From Scleromatobacter humisilvae (GTDB lineage Bacteria; Pseudomonadota; Gammaproteobacteria; Burkholderiales; Burkholderiaceae_C): a stretch of 64,000 nucleotides of DNA. The DNA lies in contig NZ_JAJLJH010000008.1 in NCBI RefSeq assembly GCF_023231945.1, forward strand, positions 62,001 to 126,000, read 5' to 3'. The notes below the pieces were generated by a model, which saw nothing but the letters and a program-made list of their open reading frames with translations, made no database searches and was not told where the DNA came from. Of this stretch, positions 48,864-57,332 are shown one piece after another. Numbering within the stretch: position 1 is the stretch's first letter; the number at the start of each line of letters is the position of its first letter. The position numbers and the translations under genes were made by a program.

Positions 48864-50003
48864 TCACGACTTGTTGAAGGATTCGGCCGGCGGCGCGGAC
48901 TCGCGGCGCGCGCCCATCCACTTCGGCGAACGGAACCTGGCGATGCGCCAGTAGACGTCCAGGTAGGCCAGGACGAACACCGCCAGGCTCAGCGCGAGCG
49001 CCGGCGTGTTGCCCCACCAGATCGTCGCCGGGACGACGGCCACGGCGTTGAGCAGCCACAGGTACGGCGAGGTGCCGGAATTGCCGCGCGTCGATCCCCG
49101 CACGCCCGACTCGTCGACCGGCCCGCGCTTGAGGCGGCGGTAGATCAGCGTGTGCAGGTGGCTGCCATCGGGCTGCGTCATCGAGCGCTGGTGGATGAAG
49201 CGCCGGCGATACATCGTGAACAGCGTCTCGAAGACCGGATACGCCACGAGCAGCAGCGGCGCGACCATCGATACCTGCGGATGGCGCGTCGTCAGCAGGA
49301 TGCCCAGCTCCGCGACGATGAAGCCGAGCAGGTAGGCGCCGCCGTCGCCGAGGAAGACCAGCCCGCGCGGATAGTTCCAGAGGAAGAAGCCCAGCGTCGC
49401 GCCGGCCGTGGCGAGCGCGACGCTGAAGACCAGCTCGTCGCCGACGCGCCATGCGATGTAGGCGAGCGAGAGGTTCATCATCATCGTGCAGCCCGAGGCG
49501 AGGCCGTTCATGCCGTCGACGATGTTGACCGAGTTGGAGACGCCGGTGACCGCGAAGACGGCGCCGACCGCCCCCAGCCACAGCAGGCCGTTGGACATGA
49601 GCATGTCGTCGAACGCCTGCCAGCCCGTGTGTGTGAACTTGCCGCCGAGCAGCAGCACGCCCAGCAGGCCCGACAGCGCCAGCGCCACCATGCGGCGCCG
49701 CGGCGAGATCGACTTGGTGAAGTCCTCCCAGATGCCCGATCCGAAGGCCGGCACCATGCAGGCCAGCATCAGCAGGATCCCCGAACCCAGCGCGCCATGC
49801 ATCCAGGCGGCCGCCGCCAGCCCGCCGCAGACGCCCGCCAGGATGCCGATGCCGCCCACGCGCGGGACGGCCTTGACGTGCATCTTCTGCGGACCGGAGA
49901 GGTCGTGGTCGTCGAACCAGTGCGCGAGGCGCTCCGCCTGGGTGACGACAAAAAGCATTGCGACCGACGAGCAGACGAGCGCAACCATGAGAATCCAGAT
50001 CAT
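48864..50003 (-). CDS. polytopic UndP GlcNAc-1-phosphate transferase (WecA/WbpL family)
   Basis: A 379-residue member of the MraY/WecA polytopic family with about 10-11 helices. It has the early cytoplasmic HVKAVPRVGGIGI, NSVNIVDGMNGLASG (the catalytic Asp region) and FLGDGGAYLLGF. It transfers HexNAc-phosphate to undecaprenyl phosphate, the same role as the unrelated PglC-like enzyme two genes away. TAGAAT lies 6 bases before the ATG and no Shine-Dalgarno sequence is present. Confidence 0.88.
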   Translation of the reverse strand: MIWILMVALVCSSVAMLFVVTQAERLAHWFDDHDLSGPQKMHVKAVPRVGGIGILAGVCGGLAAAAWMHGALGSGILLMLACMVPAFGSGIWEDFTKSISPRRRMVALALSGLLGVLLLGGKFTHTGWQAFDDMLMSNGLLWLGAVGAVFAVTGVSNSVNIVDGMNGLASGCTMMMNLSLAYIAWRVGDELVFSVALATAGATLGFFLWNYPRGLVFLGDGGAYLLGFIVAELGILLTTRHPQVSMVAPLLLVAYPVFETLFTMYRRRFIHQRSMTQPDGSHLHTLIYRRLKRGPVDESGVRGSTRGNSGTSPYLWLLNAVAVVPATIWWGNTPALALSLAVFVLAYLDVYWRIARFRSPKWMGARRESAPPAESFNKS

Positions 50004-50009
50004 TACGGG

Positions 50010-50015
50010 ATTCTA
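50010..50015 (-). promoter_or_regulatory. -10 element 6 bases before the WecA-like start
   Basis: The minus strand reads TAGAAT, then CCCGTA, then ATG. It predicts a leaderless transcript, just as at yceD. A -35 is not recognisable at standard spacing. Confidence 0.4.
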
Positions 50016-50119
50016 CGGTGTTCGAATTTGGGGCACGGCATACCCGTATCCCTCTTTGGAGGGGGCGGAGCGCGCCGGGACAGCCACTCGCCGGGTCGGA
50101 ATGCCCCGAACCGGTGCGC

Positions 50120-51358
50120 TCACTTCAGGGCATCGAGAAACCGCTTCGCCAGGACCGGATAGGTGTGGCGCGCCAGCACGAACGCGCGCCCGCGCTCGCC
50201 CATCACGGCACGCGCGGCGGGCGCCAGCTGGGCCAGCTTGAGCAGGCCGTCGGCGACGGCACGGGCGTCCTGCGGCGCGACGGTGACGCCACAGCCCGCC
50301 TCGGCTACCGGGTCGTTGCCCGCCTCCACGGAGTGCAGCACGGCGCGTCCGGCCATCATGTAGTCCATCAGCTTGTTGGGTGCGATGCCGAAGCGGTAGA
50401 TCGGCACGCGCTGCCAGCCGATGTAGGCGATGTCGACCTGCGCCAGCATCGCGGGCACCTGCAGCTTCGGGATCGGCGCGAGCATCCGGACGTTGGTCAG
50501 GCCCTCGTTGCGCACGCGATCCTTCAAATGCGCGCGCAGGTGGCCGTCGCCCACCAGCACGAAGCGCAGCTTGCGGCCGGCCGGGTCGTCGCGCAGCAAC
50601 GCGGCCGCGTCGAGCAGCGTGTCGAGCGCGTTGGGCTCGCCCATCGAGCCGGCGTAGCCGACCACCGTCTCGCCGACCGTGCGCGCCGTCGCCAGCGTGC
50701 CGGCGACGTCCTCGCGCAACGGCTGGGGCTTCGCGGCCCAGTCGTCGGGCGAGATGCCGTTGGGCACGATCGCGAGCTTGTCGAGATCCAGCCCGCGCGA
50801 GGCCATGTAGGTGTGCACCACCGGCAGCATCGAGACGACGACATCCGCGTCGCGGTACGCATCCGACTCGGCCTTGAAGCACAGGCGCGCGAACGGATGC
50901 TTCGGCGACATCCCGGACAGCTCGATTGGCGACAGCGGCCACAGGTCGTGCACCTCGAACACCAGCTTGGCCTTCGCCTTTCGCGCCATGCGGCGCGCGA
51001 CCCAGATGTCCATCGGATACGTGCTGGACGCGATCACGACGTCGGGCTTCACGTCGCGCACGATGCGGGCGGTGTCGCGCCACACCTGGCCCAGGAACTC
51101 CCAGATGTTGCGCACGCGGCCCAGGCCGTTGCCCTGGTAGCCGCGGGTCGGATACCAGCGGTAGGCGATGCCGTCGACCGTCTCGCCCTTCGGCTTGTCG
51201 CCGACCTCGGGCTGGCGCGCGCGAACGTGCGAATACGAGGCCGCGAGCATCTGCACGCGATGCCCGCTGCGCACCCACTCGCGCGCCAGGTAGTACGGCC
51301 GGAACTCCATGCCGAGCGCGGGCGTGCCGGCGTAGTGGTTGATGTAGACGATGTTCAT
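50120..51358 (-). CDS. glycosyltransferase family 4, WbuB-like
   Basis: A GT-B enzyme of 412 residues with NIVYINHYAGTPALGMEFRPYYLAREW at its start, a pattern of WbuB-type (L-FucNAc) transferases, FEVHDLWPLSP near 130 and the donor-domain VVGYAGSMGEPNALDTLL. The C-terminal FGIAPNKLMDYMMAGRAVLHS holds the family's key acidic positions. The ATG overlaps the previous gene's stop by ATGA. Confidence 0.85.
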   Translation of the reverse strand: MNIVYINHYAGTPALGMEFRPYYLAREWVRSGHRVQMLAASYSHVRARQPEVGDKPKGETVDGIAYRWYPTRGYQGNGLGRVRNIWEFLGQVWRDTARIVRDVKPDVVIASSTYPMDIWVARRMARKAKAKLVFEVHDLWPLSPIELSGMSPKHPFARLCFKAESDAYRDADVVVSMLPVVHTYMASRGLDLDKLAIVPNGISPDDWAAKPQPLREDVAGTLATARTVGETVVGYAGSMGEPNALDTLLDAAALLRDDPAGRKLRFVLVGDGHLRAHLKDRVRNEGLTNVRMLAPIPKLQVPAMLAQVDIAYIGWQRVPIYRFGIAPNKLMDYMMAGRAVLHSVEAGNDPVAEAGCGVTVAPQDARAVADGLLKLAQLAPAARAVMGERGRAFVLARHTYPVLAKRFLDALK

Positions 51359-52440
51359 GGCTTGGCAGACGACGTGATTTTCTCCAGCCGCGCGACGAAG
51401 GCGTCGACGCTGGGGCCGAACAGCGCGTTGGCGCCGACCCAGTCGCGGTTGGCGACGGCGATGGACGCGGCCTCGGCCGCGAGGCGCTCGAGCGCGGCGG
51501 GCGACAGCGCGGCCTGGGCGTCGGGCAGGATCAGCCCGTTGGCGCCGTCGCGAACCAGCTCGCGGTTGGCCGGCAGGTCGGACAGCAGCGGGATGCAGCC
51601 GTGCGCCATCGCCTCCAGCACCGACACCGAGACCGAGTCGCTCCGCGGCACGCTCAGGTACCAGCGGGCGCGGGCGTAGAACGCGGACTGCGTCGCGGCG
51701 TCGAGGCGGCCGACGAAGTCGATGCGGTCGGCCAGCCCCAGCGCCGCGGCCTGCTGGCGCAACGCGTCGCCCCGCGAACCGCTGTTGGCGACGACGAGGC
51801 GCGCGTCGGGCCATGTCGACGCGACGCCCGCGAACAGCGTCAGCACGCGTTGCGGGTCGTAGATGTCTTCCAGGCCGCGGTTGGCGAAGAACAGCCGCGG
51901 CTCCTTGGCGGACGGCGCGGCCGGCAACGCGTCGAGGCCGAACGGGAAGGTCATCACCTCGTGCGCGCCCAGCTCGCGCATGCGCTGCGCCATGTGCGCG
52001 GAGTCGCTGGTGCAGAGCGCGGCGTCGCGCAGCACGCGCGACGTGAGCCAGCGTAGTACCACGCTACTACGGGGCGCGACGAGGATGTCCGAGCCCCAGG
52101 CCGACGCCGCGAGCCGCGCGCGCACGCCGAGCTTGCGCGCGAGCCATGCAAGCGTGCCGTGCGAGCTCAGGTAATGCGCGTTGATCCAGTCGGCGTCGAC
52201 GCCGCGCAGCCAGCGCGCCAGCGTCGGCAGCGTCTTCAATAGCGCGACGTTGCCGCCCTCGAACTTCGTCGCGTGGCCGAGCAGCAGCGTGCGCTCCGGC
52301 GCGACCAGCGCCGCCAGCGCCGGCGCCAGCCCGCGGCTGGACGCGACGAACAGCTCCACGCGCGGCGCCAGCGCCCGCGCCCATTTCAGCAGGTGCGGAC
52401 TCTCGCCGTCGCCGAACAGCACGACGCGCAACGGTTTCAC
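51355..52440 (-). CDS. glycosyltransferase family 4
   Basis: This 361-residue GT-B protein starts with GTG at 52440 (VKPLRVVLFGDGES) in a GTGA overlap. The donor domain includes RLFFANRGLEDIYDPQRVL, IDFVGRLDAATQSAF and SDSVSVSVLEAMAHGCIPLLSDL. A short patch at 52052-52071 uses rare codons (AGT, GTA, CTA) and forms an inverted repeat, unlike the rest of the gene. The reading frame is intact. Confidence 0.82.
   Translation of the reverse strand: MKPLRVVLFGDGESPHLLKWARALAPRVELFVASSRGLAPALAALVAPERTLLLGHATKFEGGNVALLKTLPTLARWLRGVDADWINAHYLSSHGTLAWLARKLGVRARLAASAWGSDILVAPRSSVVLRWLTSRVLRDAALCTSDSAHMAQRMRELGAHEVMTFPFGLDALPAAPSAKEPRLFFANRGLEDIYDPQRVLTLFAGVASTWPDARLVVANSGSRGDALRQQAAALGLADRIDFVGRLDAATQSAFYARARWYLSVPRSDSVSVSVLEAMAHGCIPLLSDLPANRELVRDGANGLILPDAQAALSPAALERLAAEAASIAVANRDWVGANALFGPSVDAFVARLEKITSSAKP
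52052..52071. repeat. inverted repeat in AT-richer patch within a glycosyltransferase gene
   Basis: CGTAGTA and TACTACG form a perfect 7-bp inverted repeat around a 6-base loop. The codons used (AGT, GTA, CTA) are rare in the surrounding GC-rich genes. The coding frame remains open. It may be chance. Confidence 0.4.
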
Positions 52441-53057
52441 CGCGGCCCTTCCAGGTCGATGGGCGCCGGCGCGACGGCCCACGCGTCGTACAGCACCTGC
52501 AGCTCGGGAAAGCGCACGAGCGCGCGCTCGTCGGCACGCCGGCTGTCGCCCACCACGCGCGCGGGGCGGCCTTCGAGGATCGCGAAGTCGGGGAAGGTGC
52601 CGCGCACGAAGCTGCCCGCGCACACGAGCGTGCCGCGGCCGATGCGCGTGTTGGCCTCGATCAGGCAGTGCGGGCCGACGAAGCTGTAGGCGCCGATGTG
52701 GATCGGGCCGGAGATCCAGCCCGGGCGCTCGCCGCCGTCGGGCACCGGGAACGTGACATACGCGGGGCCCAACAGCCGCTGCGAGCGGTGCGAGCTGTGC
52801 GTGACAATCGCCGAGTGGCTGGTGATCTGCACGCCCTCCTCGATCGTGATGCCGCCGCTGGCCTCGATGAAGTTGAACGCGCCGATGAAGACGTTGTCGC
52901 CGAGCTTCAGCTTGTCCTCGTGCTCGATCACGCTGGCGCTCGAGATGCGCGTGTGCGGCAGCAGCCGCCCGCCCTGCGCCTCGCCGAAGACGGGCTGCCA
53001 GATCCAGCGCCGCAGCCACTTGCGGCGCAGGCGATTCAACGTGGTGCGCATCGTCAT
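52437..53057 (-). CDS. left-handed beta-helix acyltransferase
   Basis: A 206-residue hexapeptide-repeat acyltransferase, WcaF/LacA-like, with KLKLGDNVFIGAFNFIEA, IEEGVQITSHSAIVTHSSH and GPIHIGAYSFVGPHCLIEANTRIG. The His in ITSHSAI is a candidate catalytic residue. The start ATG has GGGAGGAA upstream; a second ATG is 6 bases on. It sits between a flippase and a glycosyltransferase and probably O-acetylates the glycan unit. Confidence 0.78.
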   Translation of the reverse strand: MTMRTTLNRLRRKWLRRWIWQPVFGEAQGGRLLPHTRISSASVIEHEDKLKLGDNVFIGAFNFIEASGGITIEEGVQITSHSAIVTHSSHRSQRLLGPAYVTFPVPDGGERPGWISGPIHIGAYSFVGPHCLIEANTRIGRGTLVCAGSFVRGTFPDFAILEGRPARVVGDSRRADERALVRFPELQVLYDAWAVAPAPIDLEGPR

Positions 53058-54328
53058 GCGTGTTCCTCCCGGGTCAGCGGCCAGGTGGCCAGGCGCACGA
53101 AGTAGACGCCGAAATAAAGCGTCATCGCGATCGACACGCCCCAGCCGGCGCCTGGCAGGCCGCCGAGCTTCAGGCCCGCGGCCAGCGCCGCGACGAAGGC
53201 GACCTGCCCGACCAGCGCGAGCCGCAGGGCCCAGGCCTGCGCGCCCCAAGCGAGCGTGACGACGGCCAGCGGGGCGGCCACGAAGTGCACGCCGATGTAG
53301 AGCCCCAGCGTGCGCGCGAGCTCGCCGGCGCCGCGCCACTGCGGCCCGAACAGGCGCTCGAAGGCCCACGGCGCGAAGGCCCACAGCAGCAGCACCAGCG
53401 GCGCCGCGATGGCGGCCAGGCCGGCCATCACGCGCCGCACGGCCGCGCGTCCCTCGCGCGTGACGCGCAGGGGCGCGTGCGCGTCGGCGTCGTGGTCGAC
53501 CGACGCGCCATGCGCGGCCAGCTGCGGATACAGCGCCTGCGACACCGCGCCGCCCACGAGCGTCGCTGGCGCCTTCAGGTAGCGCAGCGACAAGCCCCAG
53601 AAGCCGGCCGCCACCGGGCCTTGCCAGGCGGCGATCATCGCGATCGACACCGTGTCCTGCAGCGCGCCCATGAAGGCATGCGGCGTGTTGAGCAGCGGGA
53701 AGTCGCGAAAGCGCCGCGCGAGTTCTCGCCAGCGTTGCGGCGACGGTCGCACAGCGTCGTTCACGGGCAGGCGCAGCACCGCGGCCGCGGCGGCGGCGGC
53801 GGCGATCGGCGCGACGATCAGGCCCTGCACGCCGGCGCCCAGCAGCGCCGCGCCGGCCTGCGCGAGCGACGCGCCGCCGTACTGCACGACGCGCGCGATC
53901 GCGAGTGCGCGGTACGCCTGCGCGCGCGTGGCCCACAGCGTCGCCAGCGACAGCCACCCCAGCACCGCGACGGCCACCGGCAGCCAGGCCGTCCAGCCAT
54001 GCGCCGACCACGCGAGCCACGCGGCCGCGCCCAGCGCGCTGGCCAGCGTCACGCCCCCGAGCACGCGCAGGCACAGCGCGCGCAGGGCCGCGGCGTCGAC
54101 GGCGTCGCCCACCAACGGCAATGCGAACTCGTAGCGCGCGCAGGCGACGACGGCGAGGTTGGCCGAGACGGCCGCGAACAGGTGGTAGACGCCGAACTGC
54201 TCCGGCGAATAAAGCCGCGTCAGCCACGGGCCCAGCAGCAGCGGCAGCGCCTGCGCGATGGCGCCGCCGGCCACCAGCGTCAGCACGGCGCGCAGCAAGC
54301 CGCCGTGTCGCGATGACGGCGCCGTCAC
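53054..54328 (-). CDS. Wzx-type flippase (third)
   Basis: This 424-residue MOP-superfamily transporter has 12 or so helices and begins GGLLRAVLTLVAGGAIAQALPLLLGPWLTRLYSPEQFGVYHLF, the standard N-terminal Wzx segment. An alanine run near residue 190 comes from a GCN-repeat tract. The start is GTG at 54328, 7 bases after the aminotransferase stop. It probably moves units containing the WbpB/E/D sugar made by its upstream neighbours. Confidence 0.85.
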   Translation of the reverse strand: MTAPSSRHGGLLRAVLTLVAGGAIAQALPLLLGPWLTRLYSPEQFGVYHLFAAVSANLAVVACARYEFALPLVGDAVDAAALRALCLRVLGGVTLASALGAAAWLAWSAHGWTAWLPVAVAVLGWLSLATLWATRAQAYRALAIARVVQYGGASLAQAGAALLGAGVQGLIVAPIAAAAAAAAVLRLPVNDAVRPSPQRWRELARRFRDFPLLNTPHAFMGALQDTVSIAMIAAWQGPVAAGFWGLSLRYLKAPATLVGGAVSQALYPQLAAHGASVDHDADAHAPLRVTREGRAAVRRVMAGLAAIAAPLVLLLWAFAPWAFERLFGPQWRGAGELARTLGLYIGVHFVAAPLAVVTLAWGAQAWALRLALVGQVAFVAALAAGLKLGGLPGAGWGVSIAMTLYFGVYFVRLATWPLTREEHA

Positions 54329-54335
54329 GGCAAGG

Positions 54336-55469
54336 TCACTGCGCGCGGACGCCGACGGCGGCGCTCAGCGCGGCGACCACGCGGTCGAGGTCGGCATCGG
54401 ACAGGTCGGCGCTCATCGGCAGGCTCATCACTTCCTCGGCGGCGGCCAGGCTGTTGGGGCAGCTGTCGCGGTCGCCGTACTTCTCGTAGGCCGGCTGGCG
54501 ATGCAGCGGCCGGGGATAGTGCACCGCGGTCGGCACGCCGGCCTCCGCCAGCACCGCCTGCACGTGCGCGCGGTTGGCGACGCGCACCGTGTACTGGCCC
54601 CAGACGCTGTCGCGATCCGGACGCACCGTCAGCGTCGTCAGGTTCAGCGCGGCGAGGCGCCGGTGGTACTCGGCGCCGATCTCGTGGCGGCGCCGCAGCT
54701 CCCAGTCGAGGCGGCCGAGCTTGGCCAGGACGATCGCGCACTGCAGCGTGTCCATGCGGCCGCCCACACCCACCCGGGTATGCGTGTAGCGCGCGCTCTG
54801 GCCGTGCACGCGGATCTCGCGCGCGGCCTGGGCCAGCGCGTCGTCGCTGGTGAAGATGGCGCCGCCGTCGCCGTAGCAACCCAGCGGCTTGCTCGGGAAG
54901 AAGCTGGTGCAGCCGAAGGTCGACAGGTTGTTGCTGCGCCGGCCCTTGTAGCTCGCGCCATAGCTCTGCGCCGCGTCCTCGATCACCGGGATGCCGTGGC
55001 GCGCGCCGATCGCGTTGATCTCGTCCATGTCGGCGCACTGGCCGTACAGGCTCACCGGCATGATGGCCCGGGTGCGCGGCGTGATCGCGGCTTCGATCTT
55101 TCCGGCGTCGATGTTGCAGGTGTCGGGCTCGATGTCGACCCACACCGGCACGCCGCCCAGCAGCACGATCGTCTCGGCGGTGGCCGCGAACGTGAACGGC
55201 GTGGTGATGACCTCGTCGCCCGGCTTCAGATCGAGCGCCATCATCGCGATCAGCAGCGCCTCGGTGCCGCTGGCGACGGTGATGCAGTGCTTCGCGCCGG
55301 TGTGCGCGGCCAGTGCGGTCTCGAGTTCCTTGACCTCGGGGCCCATGATGTACTGGCCGTGGTCGAGCACCTTCTGCATGCGGACGGCGATCTCGTCGCG
55401 CAGCACGGCGTACTGGGCCTTGAGGTCGATGAACTCGATCTTCTTCTGCGGCGGGAGGGGTGCGTTCAT
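54336..55469 (-). CDS. wbpE: UDP-2-acetamido-3-keto-glucuronate 3-aminotransferase (WbpE/WlbC)
   Basis: A DegT-family PLP aminotransferase of 377 residues. It starts KIEFIDLKAQYAVLRDEI, with the PLP lysine in SFFPSKPLGCYGDGG and GQYTVRVANR late. WbpE enzymes convert the 3-keto sugar from WbpB to the 3-amino sugar on the way to UDP-2,3-diacetamido-2,3-dideoxy-glucuronic acid. The neighbouring wbpD and wbpB genes support this call. Confidence 0.88.
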   Translation of the reverse strand: MNAPLPPQKKIEFIDLKAQYAVLRDEIAVRMQKVLDHGQYIMGPEVKELETALAAHTGAKHCITVASGTEALLIAMMALDLKPGDEVITTPFTFAATAETIVLLGGVPVWVDIEPDTCNIDAGKIEAAITPRTRAIMPVSLYGQCADMDEINAIGARHGIPVIEDAAQSYGASYKGRRSNNLSTFGCTSFFPSKPLGCYGDGGAIFTSDDALAQAAREIRVHGQSARYTHTRVGVGGRMDTLQCAIVLAKLGRLDWELRRRHEIGAEYHRRLAALNLTTLTVRPDRDSVWGQYTVRVANRAHVQAVLAEAGVPTAVHYPRPLHRQPAYEKYGDRDSCPNSLAAAEEVMSLPMSADLSDADLDRVVAALSAAVGVRAQ

Positions 55470-55488
55470 GGCGCTCTTTTCCTTGAAT

Positions 55489-56064
55489 TCAAATCAGTGC
55501 CAGCACGCGGCCATCGAGTCGATAACGATCGCTGCTGTTCGGGCAGGCGGCTTCGCCCTGCCCTTCGAGCGGCAGTTCCAGGCGTTCGCCGAACCGGCTC
55601 ATCCAGCCGATCTGGCGCGCGGGCACGCCCACCACCAGCGCGAAGTCCGGCACGTCCTTCTGCACGACGGCGCCGGCACCGACGAAGGCGTGGCGGCCGA
55701 CGGTGATGCCGCACACGAGCGTGGAGTTGGCGCCCAGCGTCGCGCCCTGGCGCACCAGCGTGCGGCGGTACTCGTTCTTGCGCACGACCGCCGCGCGCGG
55801 GTTGTAGACGTTGGTGAACACCATGCTCGGCCCGCAGAACACGTCGTCCTCCAGCGTGACGGCGTCATACACCGACACGTTGTTCTGGATCTTGACGTTG
55901 TTGCCGATCGCCACGTCGTTGCCGACGAACACGTTCTGGCCGAACGAGCAGCCCGCGCCGATGCGCGCGCCGCCGCTGATGTGCACCCAGTGCCAGACGC
56001 GGCAGTTGTCGCCGAGGACGGCGCCGTCGTCGACGATGGCCGTCGGATGGATGGTCGTCGGCAT
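55489..56064 (-). CDS. wbpD: UDP-3-amino sugar N-acetyltransferase (WbpD/WlbB)
   Basis: A left-handed beta-helix acetyltransferase of 191 residues: [53 protein letters not shown] and FTNVYNPRA, all WbpD/WlbB hallmarks. It N-acetylates the WbpE product at C3. Its start overlaps the wbpB stop as ATGA, so the genes are coupled. Confidence 0.9.
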   Translation of the reverse strand: MPTTIHPTAIVDDGAVLGDNCRVWHWVHISGGARIGAGCSFGQNVFVGNDVAIGNNVKIQNNVSVYDAVTLEDDVFCGPSMVFTNVYNPRAAVVRKNEYRRTLVRQGATLGANSTLVCGITVGRHAFVGAGAVVQKDVPDFALVVGVPARQIGWMSRFGERLELPLEGQGEAACPNSSDRYRLDGRVLALI

Positions 56065-57143
56065 CAGTATTCGAGCGGAAGGTTGACGCGGCGGCCGTCG
56101 CGCGACGAGAGGTACATCGCGATCAGCAGCTCCAGCGACTTCAGGCCCTCGCGGCCGTCCGTCTCGGGCATCGCCTCGCCGCGCAGCGTGTTGATGACGT
56201 TGTCGTAGTAAAGCGGGTGGCCGAAGCCGTAGACCGAGGTCGTCTGGTAGCTGGCCTGTTCGACCTCGGCATCCATCTCGTGCTTGTCCGCGAAGTCCCA
56301 GTGCTTGATCTCGTTGACGGCCAGGCCGCCGACGCGCACCGAGCCCTTCTCGCCGAGGATGGTGATCGAGCCTTCCATGTTCTTCGGGTACGTGAGCATC
56401 GTCACGTTGATCGTGCCCATCGCGCCGTTGCGCCACTTCAGCGCGGCGACGCCGGTGTCCTCGACCTCGATGTTGCGCGCCAGCGTGCCGGTGTAGGCCA
56501 TCACGCTCTCGACCGGGCCGCCGATCCAGTCCAGCAGGTCGACGTAGTGGCTCGCCTGGTTCATGAAGGCGCCGCCGTCGAACTCCCACGTGCCGCGCCA
56601 CGAGGCCGAGTCGTAGTACTCCTGCGGCCGCGTCCAGAAGACGTTGACGTTGACCATGTAGATGCGCCCGAAGCGCCCGAGCTCCATCGCCTTCTTCAGC
56701 AGCTGCAGCGTCTTGTTGCGGCGGTTCTGCTTGACGACGAACAGGTGCACGCCCGCCTCGTCGCAGGCGCGCACCATCGCGAGGCCGTCCTGCCAGCGCG
56801 TGGCCATGGGCTTCTCCGTCATCACGTCGAAGCCGGCGCGCGCCACCTGGATCACCTGCTGCGAGTGCAGGCCGCTGGGCGTGGTGATGATCACGCAGTC
56901 GGGCGTCTCGGCGGCGAGCATCGCCTCCAGGCTCGGGTAGCCGCGGGCGCCGGTGCGCTCCACGGCGGCCGCCAGCTTGGCCGGGTCGGTGTCGACCACC
57001 GCGATCATCTCGGCGCGCTCGGCATGCACCTTGACCGACTCCATGTGGTTGGCCGCGATGCGCCCGCAGCCCACGAGCGCGAAGCGCACCTTGCGGTCGG
57101 TGACGGGAGCGTGGGTCTGGGGACGGAGGCTGTGCGGGGACAT
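56064..57143 (-). CDS. wbpB: UDP-N-acetylglucosaminuronate 3-dehydrogenase (WbpB/WlbA)
   Basis: A Gfo/Idh/MocA oxidoreductase of 359 residues that oxidises C3 of UDP-GlcNAcA. The Rossmann motif [13 protein letters not shown] is near residue 22, and [11 protein letters not shown] (the family's EKP) is near 100. [15 protein letters not shown] near 190 holds the catalytic His. It is the first gene of the minus-strand block. A UDP-GlcNAc dehydrogenase (WbpA) is absent here; the TviB-like enzyme may supply the substrate. The frame upstream of 57143 is open but has no similarity. Confidence 0.88.
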   Translation of the reverse strand: MSPHSLRPQTHAPVTDRKVRFALVGCGRIAANHMESVKVHAERAEMIAVVDTDPAKLAAAVERTGARGYPSLEAMLAAETPDCVIITTPSGLHSQQVIQVARAGFDVMTEKPMATRWQDGLAMVRACDEAGVHLFVVKQNRRNKTLQLLKKAMELGRFGRIYMVNVNVFWTRPQEYYDSASWRGTWEFDGGAFMNQASHYVDLLDWIGGPVESVMAYTGTLARNIEVEDTGVAALKWRNGAMGTINVTMLTYPKNMEGSITILGEKGSVRVGGLAVNEIKHWDFADKHEMDAEVEQASYQTTSVYGFGHPLYYDNVINTLRGEAMPETDGREGLKSLELLIAMYLSSRDGRRVNLPLEY

Positions 57144-57230
57144 GGGCGTCGTGAAGAGGCAGCGCGCGCGGCGTGCGCGCTCGCGCCCGCGCGTGACGCG
57201 GGCTGGTGGGCAAACGGGGGCAATCCGTGA

Positions 57231-57272
57231 TTTTAGGTCAGTCGCGCTCCCGGCCGGGCTTCCACGTAAAAT
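57231..57272. promoter_or_regulatory. divergent -10 elements for wbpB and lysS
   Basis: TAAAATC occurs on the minus strand (57236-57230, toward wbpB) and on the plus strand (57267-57273, toward lysS) in the 189-base divergent gap. Each is followed by C(A/G)CGG-like sequence. Leaders of about 80 and 55 bases are predicted. No strong -35 boxes are visible. Confidence 0.45.
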
Positions 57273-57332
57273 CGCGGGTTCTCCCTGGCAGCCCGCGCTG
57301 CCTCCTTCCTTTCCCGCACCGAAATTCCTCGC

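Noticed and set aside
53770-53805. GCN-repeat tract in the third flippase as a phase-variable microsatellite
   Set aside because: The repeat is an imperfect triplet alanine run inside a membrane helix. Slippage would not change the frame, and the units are not identical.
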